Shown here: piece after piece, positions 58,400 through 64,000 of the stretch
Position numbering within the stretch: position 1 is the first letter of the stretch
Layout of the letters: each line of letters opens with the position of its first letter
Source: Acidimicrobiia bacterium
GTDB lineage: Bacteria > Actinomycetota > Acidimicrobiia > Acidimicrobiales > Bin134
Reading direction: 5' to 3'
DNA length: 64,000 nt
Assembly: GCA_022822905.1 (NCBI GenBank)
Contig: JAJDYE010000017.1
Coordinates: forward strand, 1-64,000
Made by a program: the position numbers and the translations under genes
Notes under the pieces: generated by a model
What the model saw: the letters and a program-made list of their open reading frames with translations, nothing else
Told to the model about the DNA's origin: nothing
Databases searched by the model: none

Positions 58400-59542
58400 A
58401 TGAGCGGAGCTGAGGCCAACGACCTGCTCGCCCTGCGGCTTGGCATCGATCGAGCAGGACGAACACCGATTGCGACCCAGATCGCTGAGCAACTCACCTC
58501 AAGGATCGCCTCCGGAGTCCTAGAAGCGGGCGATCGGCTTCCGGCGACGAAAGATGTAGCCGAGCACCTTGAAGTCAATGTCCACACAGTTCGCGCGGCC
58601 TACGCCCAGCTCGCCGACGACGACGTCATCACGATGCAGCGGGGTAGTCGGGCTGTCGTGCTGGGTTATGACGCCAATACCGCCCGTTCGGGCCGGGCCA
58701 GTGCCCCCACATTCATGATCGGCGTCATGGTGCCTCACTTCTCCGACTACTACGCCGAATTCCTTCAGGCAATAGCGCAGTCAGCAGAAGTCGAGGGCTG
58801 GCTTCCCGTCATCTGTCAAACGCGGCAGTACGAAACAGGGACAGTGGCCCGATACCTCGATCAGATGGTGAGCCGCGGCGTGGACGGTGTGATTGCCCTG
58901 CACTACGAGACCCCGGATGACATCGAGACGACGGCAGTGCTGGCGGCGGCGGCTGAACTCCTGCCGCTGGTGTTCGTCGATAGCGCCCCTCTCGACTTTG
59001 GTTCACGGATTGCCGTAGATCGCGTCGCGGGCTCGCTGGAGGCAACCAAGCACCTCCTCCGCCACGGTCGTCAACGCGTCGCCTTCATCTCAACCCCGAC
59101 CGGATGGAGTTCGGGCATCGAGCTTCGAGACGGGTACGCAAGAGCGCTTGATGAAGTGGGGCTCGAACTCGATTCCGATCTCGTCATAGCCGCGAGCGAC
59201 ATGTCGCTGGATGCCGGTGCGAAAGCAGCCGCCGACCTGATGCTGCTCAACGAGCCGCCGGACGCAATCTTTTGCGCTGGGGACATTCTTGCCTTGGGTG
59301 CCCTTCGACATCTGCGGGACATACAGCTTCGGGTTCCCGACGACGTGGCCATCATGGGTTACGGCGAGTTGCCGTTCTCTTCGTTGGCAGGTCCGCCACT
59401 TTCGTCATCTCGTCTCCCGGCACGCGAACTAGGAGATCTGGCCGTCGCCACCCTCCGAGATGCCATCGATGACGGCGGACGCAAAGAGATCGGACCGATT
59501 CAGACCTCCCTCACAATTCGGCGGTCTTGTGGCAGCCGATAA
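58400..59542 (+). CDS. GntR-LacI chimeric transcriptional regulator
   Basis: The 380-aa product has an N-terminal GntR winged helix (about 20-95: PIATQIAEQLTSRIASGVLEAGDRLPATKDVAEHLEVNVHTVRAAYAQL, then a MQRGSR wing). A LacI/PBP1-type ligand domain (about 104-375: FMIGVMVPHFSDYYAEFLQAI, GVDGVIALHY, DAIFCAGDILALGALRHL, DVAIMGYGELPF) follows. The ligand is probably a sugar or nucleoside-like compound. It is the first gene of the transporter operon and very probably its local repressor; it starts in a promoter carrying a palindromic operator. Confidence 0.9.
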   Translation: MSGAEANDLLALRLGIDRAGRTPIATQIAEQLTSRIASGVLEAGDRLPATKDVAEHLEVNVHTVRAAYAQLADDDVITMQRGSRAVVLGYDANTARSGRASAPTFMIGVMVPHFSDYYAEFLQAIAQSAEVEGWLPVICQTRQYETGTVARYLDQMVSRGVDGVIALHYETPDDIETTAVLAAAAELLPLVFVDSAPLDFGSRIAVDRVAGSLEATKHLLRHGRQRVAFISTPTGWSSGIELRDGYARALDEVGLELDSDLVIAASDMSLDAGAKAAADLMLLNEPPDAIFCAGDILALGALRHLRDIQLRVPDDVAIMGYGELPFSSLAGPPLSSSRLPARELGDLAVATLRDAIDDGGRKEIGPIQTSLTIRRSCGSR

Positions 59543-59589
59543 CCGTGCCGAGTGAAGTACACGACTTCGCCGGGCTGAAAGGAAATCCA

Positions 59590-60690
59590 ATGAACCTGAG
59601 AAATGTGCTCATCAAATGGCTCGCAATTCTGGCTGTGTTGGCCTTGGTGACCTCGGCCTGCGGGAACGACGACGATGCCCCAGCTCAAAGCGAGCCGGAA
59701 GCCACCGAAGCCCCCAGCGATGCTGAACCAGCCCCCGAGCCTGAACCCGAACCCGAACCCACCTCAGAGCCTGAGCCAGAGCCAACCCCGCAAGAATTGC
59801 GAGACGTCTCGATTCGGCTGCCATGGTTCCCCAGCGCTCAGTTCGCTGGAACGTATGTCGCGGCGGCAAAGGGCTTCTTCGAAGAGGAGGGGCTAAACGT
59901 CACCGTCAATCCCGGTGGATTCGATGTGAACAGCATCACGCTTGTGGCTGCAGGCACCGACGACTTCGGCCTGCACGACACGAATTCTCTGCTATTCGCG
60001 GCTGGGGAGGAGATTCCCCTCGTGACGGTGGCCACATACCTCCACGCCCACCCTGGTGCCATCATGGCGCTTGAGTCTTCAGGCTTTGAGTCACTGTCAG
60101 ACCTCGTGGGTGCCACGATTGGCTTCCAGGAAGGCGGGCCGTGGCAGCTCACCCAGGCGATGCTCACTCAGAATGGAATCGATCCCGACTCACTCAACCA
60201 GGTCGCAGTCGGGTTCGATCTCACACCGTTGTTTGAGGGTGACATCGATCTGCTGACGGTGTTCTCCACCAACGAACCGATCCTTGCAGTGCAGCAAGGC
60301 TTCCCCGTGGACGTCTTCATACCCTTCGACTACGGAGTTCAGGCGTCAGCCAATGCACTGTTCACCACAACCAATTTCCGGCAAGACAACCCGGAGGTGG
60401 TGTGCGGGATGGTCCGCGCTATAGCAAAGGGCTGGCAGTACGCGTTCGATAATCCACAAGAGGCCGTCGACATCGTCATCGCCGTGGATCCAGACAACCT
60501 CACGGCCGAGAAGGAGTCGGCTTCCCTCGAGGCGGTTCAACGAAGCGTCCTGTCTGAGGCCGCTCTCGCTGATGGAATAGGGACCATGACGGCCGAGCGG
60601 TGGCAGACCGTCGAGGGCGTCATTCGCCAGTACGGCGGATTCGAGGCCGACATCGATCTTGAGGCCGTCTACGACGACTACTGCTTCTGA
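59590..60690 (+). CDS. ABC transporter substrate-binding lipoprotein (NMT1/THI5-like)
   Basis: The 366-aa product starts MNLRNVLIKWLAILAVLALVTSAC (lipobox TSAC, Cys24), with AAAGGA upstream. A Pro-Glu linker (EPEPEPEP-type, about 35-68) tethers the binding domain. The domain begins RLPWFPSAQFAGTYVAAAKGFFEEEGLNVTV, the NMT1/SsuA fold signature for pyrimidine precursors, nitrate, taurine or aromatic sulfonates. The rest (FDLTPLFEGDIDLLTVF, FIPFDYGVQASANALFTT) fits pyrimidine-precursor binders such as ThiY and RibY-like proteins. Ligand not certain. Confidence 0.88.
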   Translation: MNLRNVLIKWLAILAVLALVTSACGNDDDAPAQSEPEATEAPSDAEPAPEPEPEPEPTSEPEPEPTPQELRDVSIRLPWFPSAQFAGTYVAAAKGFFEEEGLNVTVNPGGFDVNSITLVAAGTDDFGLHDTNSLLFAAGEEIPLVTVATYLHAHPGAIMALESSGFESLSDLVGATIGFQEGGPWQLTQAMLTQNGIDPDSLNQVAVGFDLTPLFEGDIDLLTVFSTNEPILAVQQGFPVDVFIPFDYGVQASANALFTTTNFRQDNPEVVCGMVRAIAKGWQYAFDNPQEAVDIVIAVDPDNLTAEKESASLEAVQRSVLSEAALADGIGTMTAERWQTVEGVIRQYGGFEADIDLEAVYDDYCF

Positions 60691-60709
60691 TTCTCCCCTC
60701 CAGGGAATA

Positions 60710-60743
60710 GCGTGGTCGGTGCAGGCGTCGGCACCGACCACGC
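60710..60743 (+). promoter_or_regulatory. Perfect 13-bp hairpin between binding-protein and phosphorylase genes
   Basis: GCGTGGTCGGTGC (60710-60722) and its exact reverse complement (60731-60743) flank an 8-nt loop, 19 bp after the lipoprotein stop. No T run follows, so full termination is unlikely. A role as 3' mRNA stabiliser giving more binding protein than permease, or as a partial attenuator, is inferred. Confidence 0.6.
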
Positions 60744-60774
60744 AATTCTCCCGGCCCCGACGAGAGGAGCCTTA

Positions 60775-61557
60775 GTGGCGATACTGGACAAGAATGCAAG
60801 GACGCTCCACGCACGGCAGTATCACCTGCATGTGAGTCCAGGCGATGTCGGGAAATACGTGCTTTTGCCCGGCGATCCAGCCCGTGTGCTCATGATCGCC
60901 GAGCATCTGGAAGACCCCCGCGAGATCGCCTTCCATCGCGAGTACCGAACCGTGACCGGGAACTTCAGGGGCATCAACGTAAGCGGCACGTCAACCGGCA
61001 TCGGGTGTCCATCCGCGGCCATCGCGGTTGAAGAGCTGGCCAATGTTGGCGCAACCCACTTCATTCGCGTCGGCAGCAGCGCCGCCTACGTTCCCGAAAT
61101 CGCCCAGGGCGATCTGATTGTCAACACCGCGACAATGCGCCTTGACGGCACTAGTGCCGCCTACGTCGACCCGAGATTCCCGGCAGTGGCCGATCATTTC
61201 CTCGCTCGACATCTGATCGATGCCGCTCGCGACCTCGCCGCCGAACGCGGGTTCGGCGTGCATGTGGGCGTCAACGCATCCAGTGATGCGTTCTACGCCG
61301 AGACGCCAGAGTTCATCGAAGAACTCCAGAAGCACCGCATCTCCAATGTGGAGATGGAGAGCTCAGCGATCTTCACAATCGCTCACTTGAGGGGCCTGTG
61401 CGCGGCGATGGTCTGCGCCGTGTCCTACAACTACATGCAACCCGACGACGTCGACTTGGAGAAAGAGAACCACGCTCTTGTGGCGGGTTGGGACAATGCG
61501 ATCGCCGTGGCGCTTGAGGCGATTGCCCGCTACGAGGCAGACGAAAACATGCCATGA
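60775..61557 (+). CDS. Nucleoside phosphorylase (uridine phosphorylase-like)
   Basis: The 260-aa product starts at GTG 60775 with AGAGGAG 5 nt before it. PNP/UDP family I signatures are present: LLPGDPARV (phosphate-binding Gly-Asp-Pro), RVGSSAAYVPEIAQGDLIV, and the base/ribose-binding ISNVEMESSAIFTIA. It cleaves a (deoxy)nucleoside with phosphate to base and sugar-1-phosphate. Presence in an importer operon suggests that the imported compound is a nucleoside or is converted to one. The preferred base cannot be fixed; the motif set is closest to uridine phosphorylase. Confidence 0.9.
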   Translation: MAILDKNARTLHARQYHLHVSPGDVGKYVLLPGDPARVLMIAEHLEDPREIAFHREYRTVTGNFRGINVSGTSTGIGCPSAAIAVEELANVGATHFIRVGSSAAYVPEIAQGDLIVNTATMRLDGTSAAYVDPRFPAVADHFLARHLIDAARDLAAERGFGVHVGVNASSDAFYAETPEFIEELQKHRISNVEMESSAIFTIAHLRGLCAAMVCAVSYNYMQPDDVDLEKENHALVAGWDNAIAVALEAIARYEADENMP

Positions 61558-62363
61558 CCAACAGCGGGGGGATCACGATTGACGGCGTCGGGATGCAATT
61601 CGACGGCCGCCAAGGCGTGACCGCACTAGATGGGATCGATCTCGACATCTCCGCTGGGGAATTCGTGACGCTCGTCGGGCCCTCAGGATGCGGCAAGTCG
61701 ACGCTGCTCCGAATCGTGAGTGGGCTCTTGGAGCCGACATCCGGGCGCGTAGACGTCAGCGGAAAAACTCCGAATCAAGCAAGACGAGACGTCGACTTCG
61801 GGTTCGTATTCCAAGAACCGGCACTGTTCCCGTGGCTTCGAGTCCTCGGCAATGTCCTATTGCCAGGCCGCGTTCTCGGTCGCAGGAACCCCAACAAGGG
61901 ACCTGAAAGCGCAGAAATCGCGCGAGAACTGCTGCGCGATGTCGGACTGGAGGGATTCGAAAACCACTACCCGGGCCAGATCTCTGGGGGCATGCAGCAA
62001 CGAGTCGCTCTCGCCCGCGCGCTCAGCTACGGCCCCAAAATCCTGCTGATGGACGAACCCTTTGGAGCACTCGACGAGTTCACCCGCGACCGCCTCAACC
62101 TGCAACTTCTCGATGTCTGCAACAAGGCTGGTTCAACGGTGCTCTTCGTCACCCACAGCATCCAGGAGGCGATCTTCTTGGCCGACCGGGTTGTGGTGCT
62201 CAGTCCCAGGCCGGGAAGCATCGCTCGGATCGCCGACGTTCCGTGGCCCAAACCGCGAGCTTTGGAAATCCGCTACGAACCCGAATTTGCCGCACTGACG
62301 GGCGAGTTGCGGGGTCTCCTCACGGTCGAAGACGAGGTTGAGTCGGCGATGAACCAGCCATGA
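61554..62363 (+). CDS. ABC transporter ATP-binding protein (NitT/TauT type)
   Basis: The 269-aa ATPase has Walker A GPSGCGKST, Q-loop FVFQEPALFPW, signature SGGMQQRVALARAL, Walker B ILLMDEPFGALDE and H-loop VTHSIQEA. The FPW after the Q-loop and the DEPFGALDE form are usual for the nitrate/taurine/thiamine-precursor importer group. Its ATG overlaps the phosphorylase stop by four bases. It energises uptake with the permease at 62360. Confidence 0.95.
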   Translation: MTNSGGITIDGVGMQFDGRQGVTALDGIDLDISAGEFVTLVGPSGCGKSTLLRIVSGLLEPTSGRVDVSGKTPNQARRDVDFGFVFQEPALFPWLRVLGNVLLPGRVLGRRNPNKGPESAEIARELLRDVGLEGFENHYPGQISGGMQQRVALARALSYGPKILLMDEPFGALDEFTRDRLNLQLLDVCNKAGSTVLFVTHSIQEAIFLADRVVVLSPRPGSIARIADVPWPKPRALEIRYEPEFAALTGELRGLLTVEDEVESAMNQP

Positions 62364-63154
62364 GCGACACTCGAGAGCGCAGGAACATCGCCAACGCGTT
62401 GCTGAGGTTCTTGCCTTCAGCCGCGGTCTTCGTGGCTGGCCTCGTCGCTTGGGAATTGTGGGTCAATGTCCGAGATGTGCCCGCATATCTCTACCCGAGC
62501 CCATCTGAGATCGGAGGGGAGTTGCGGGACGAAGGCCTGTCGCTTGCAGTTGACGACCTCCGCTGGACGATGATCGAGGCGGTCTTGGGGTTTCTCCTCG
62601 GCAGCGGGGCCGCCATGTTCGCTGCGGTCGTGTTCGTCCATGCCAAGTTCCTTGAGCGCGTGCTCTTTCCCTGGGCGATTGTGTTGCAGACGGTGCCAAT
62701 CGTCGCTGTCGCGCCGCTTCTCACCATCTGGTTCGGTTTCACGCTCACCCCCAAGGTGTTGATTGCCGCGCTGATCTGCTTCTTTCCTGTACTGGTCAAC
62801 ACAACCAAGGGCCTGCGATCAATCAGCACTCAGGCCGTCGAACTCATGAGCATCCTTTCGGCAAGCAAGTGGTCGATCTTTTGGCGGGTGCGCATCCCAA
62901 GCTCCCTGCCCTACGTTTTCGCTGGTCTGAAAGTGGCATCATCGCTGTCGGTAATCGGCGCAATTGTCGCCGAATTCACCGGGGCTGATCGAGGGATCGG
63001 CTTCGTCATCATCCAGGCCAGCTATCGACTCGACACTCGCTTGATGTTCGCCGGGATTGCCCTCTCCTCGGCAGCAGGAGTTCTCTTCTTCAACGTCATA
63101 GGCGCACTCGAGCGACTCGCGCTGCGTTGGCCGGACGCCCGGCTTGATCGATGA
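62360..63154 (+). CDS. ABC transporter permease (NitT/TauT type)
   Basis: The 264-aa membrane protein has about six helices and the EAA loop QAVELMSILSASKWSIFWRVRIPSSLPYVFAGLK, which docks to the ATPase. It pairs with the lipoprotein and ATPase as a homodimeric importer channel. Its ATG overlaps the ATPase stop by four bases (ATGA). Last gene of the operon. Confidence 0.94.
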   Translation: MSDTRERRNIANALLRFLPSAAVFVAGLVAWELWVNVRDVPAYLYPSPSEIGGELRDEGLSLAVDDLRWTMIEAVLGFLLGSGAAMFAAVVFVHAKFLERVLFPWAIVLQTVPIVAVAPLLTIWFGFTLTPKVLIAALICFFPVLVNTTKGLRSISTQAVELMSILSASKWSIFWRVRIPSSLPYVFAGLKVASSLSVIGAIVAEFTGADRGIGFVIIQASYRLDTRLMFAGIALSSAAGVLFFNVIGALERLALRWPDARLDR

Positions 63155-63207
63155 TCTAGCGGCCCCGCCAAACCGCCAGAGGATGGCAAACCCGCCAAAC
63201 TAGAGCC

Positions 63208-64000
63208 ATGCCAACCCTGTCCGTCACCCTGCCGTCGTTCGGCCCCATCTTCAGAGACAACAACTTCCACCAAATTTCCGATCTGGCCCAGATGGCCGAA
63301 CAGGCTGGGGTGGACCGCATCATGCTCACCGATCACGTGGTCATGGGCGCCCACACCGACAAGTATCCATACGGCCCCTTCCCCTTCCCTCCGGAGACTG
63401 CTTGGCTCGAACCGCTGGCCTCAATCGCCCACATGGCTGCGGTCACCGAGCGTGTTCGATTCAGCACCAAGATCCTGATCGCCCCCCTTCGCCCCGCCGC
63501 GGTGCTGGCCAAGACGCTGGCAACCATGGACGTGCTTTCTCAGGGCCGTCTGGAGGTGGGCATGGGGACGGGTTGGCAGCGCGAGGAATACGAGGCTGCT
63601 GGCATCCCCTGGAAGGAGCGGGGCCGGCGGCTCACCGACACCATCGCGGCCTGCAAGGCGCTGTGGCGGGACTCTCCGGCCTCGTTCCAGTCGGCCACCG
63701 TCAACTTCGACGACATCTGGTGCGAGCCAAAGCCGGCCCAGCCGGGCGGGATACCGATCTGGGTGGCCGGGGCACTTCACCGCAACAATCTGGCCCGTCT
63801 CGTGGAGCACGCCAACGGCTGGATCCCGCCTCCCTACGGCAACCTCGAAGAAGTGGCCGATGGAGTGAGCACACTCCGAGACGCCCTCGCCGCCGCTGGC
63901 CGGACCGTCGACAGCTTCGGCGTCCAGGGCGACATCAACGCGGTGCCTGGCGATGACGGCCGCCCCTCCATCAAAGCCAGCATGGGCGCAGCCGCAGATT
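63208..64000 (+). CDS. LLM-class (F420-type) oxidoreductase, 3' end outside window
   Basis: 264 codons are open from ATG 63208 to the window edge with no stop. They read MPTLSVTLPSFGPIF, then RIMLTDHVVMGAH, RFSTKILIAPLRPAAVLAKTLATMDVLSQGRLEVGMGTGWQREEYEAAG and IPIWVAGA. The block order and the AKTLATMD..S.GR.EVG.GTGWQ..EYEAAG fingerprint match the protein at 22501, so the two are paralogues. The cofactor is probably F420. It is 53 bp after the permease but unlikely to belong to that operon. Confidence 0.88.
   Translation, partial: MPTLSVTLPSFGPIFRDNNFHQISDLAQMAEQAGVDRIMLTDHVVMGAHTDKYPYGPFPFPPETAWLEPLASIAHMAAVTERVRFSTKILIAPLRPAAVLAKTLATMDVLSQGRLEVGMGTGWQREEYEAAGIPWKERGRRLTDTIAACKALWRDSPASFQSATVNFDDIWCEPKPAQPGGIPIWVAGALHRNNLARLVEHANGWIPPPYGNLEEVADGVSTLRDALAAAGRTVDSFGVQGDINAVPGDDGRPSIKASMGAAAD

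Overview
The window is about 64 kb of high-GC DNA. The gene content points to an actinobacterium, most likely a marine Acidimicrobiia-type lineage: several F420-type LLM oxidoreductases, many acyl-CoA ligases and dehydrogenases, a menaquinone operon, an EF-G-like paralogue, and many genes whose -10 hexamer lies only 6-9 nt before the start codon (leaderless mRNA). The taxonomic call is inference; there is no rRNA or tRNA in the window.

Layout. 0-10 kb: the end of a Calx-beta protein, a non-canonical thiolase, MsrA, a large secreted protein with PPC-like domains, an EF-G-like GTPase, an MFS exporter and a divergent ketol-acid-reductoisomerase-like protein. 10-15 kb: cytochrome P450, a methyltransferase closely resembling eukaryotic sterol C24-methyltransferase (Erg6), an SDR without its catalytic Tyr, a MarR regulator and a TauD-type dioxygenase. 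15-17 kb: a secreted RCC1-like repeat protein whose promoter spacer holds a run of 15 G, flanked by two duplicated ABM-domain genes. 17-23.5 kb: crotonase, acyl-CoA ligase, acyl-CoA dehydrogenase, membrane proteins, LLM oxidoreductase.

23.5-37.5 kb is an accessory and defence island. It holds a type I restriction-modification operon (hsdM-hsdS-hsdR plus a YgjP-like metallopeptidase), a divergent SIR2-domain protein, and a minus-strand four-gene cassette (duplicated 63/68-aa protein, CoiA-like nuclease, unknown 272-aa protein). It also holds an Abi/HEPN-like gene between inverted copies of a 40-bp palindrome, and a decayed XRE regulator. Two stretches of the island are visibly lower in GC than the surrounding genes. 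The palindrome occurs four times, all inside or at the edges of this island.

37.5-45.7 kb: an MFS transporter, a lipoprotein and a tightly overlapping operon (acyl-CoA ligase, HTH protein, menF, menD, menH, menC) making the early menaquinone intermediates. 45.7-58.3 kb: CoA-ester catabolism genes (LLM enzymes, phosphotransferase, VOC protein, ligases, acyl-CoA dehydrogenase, amidohydrolase), a true formylglycine-generating enzyme and a DUF445 protein. 58.3-63.2 kb: a GntR-LacI chimeric regulator with a clear palindromic operator on its own promoter. It is followed by an NMT1-type ABC importer (lipoprotein, ATPase, permease) with a nucleoside phosphorylase inside the operon, which suggests uptake and cleavage of a nucleoside-like or pyrimidine compound. 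The window ends inside another LLM oxidoreductase.
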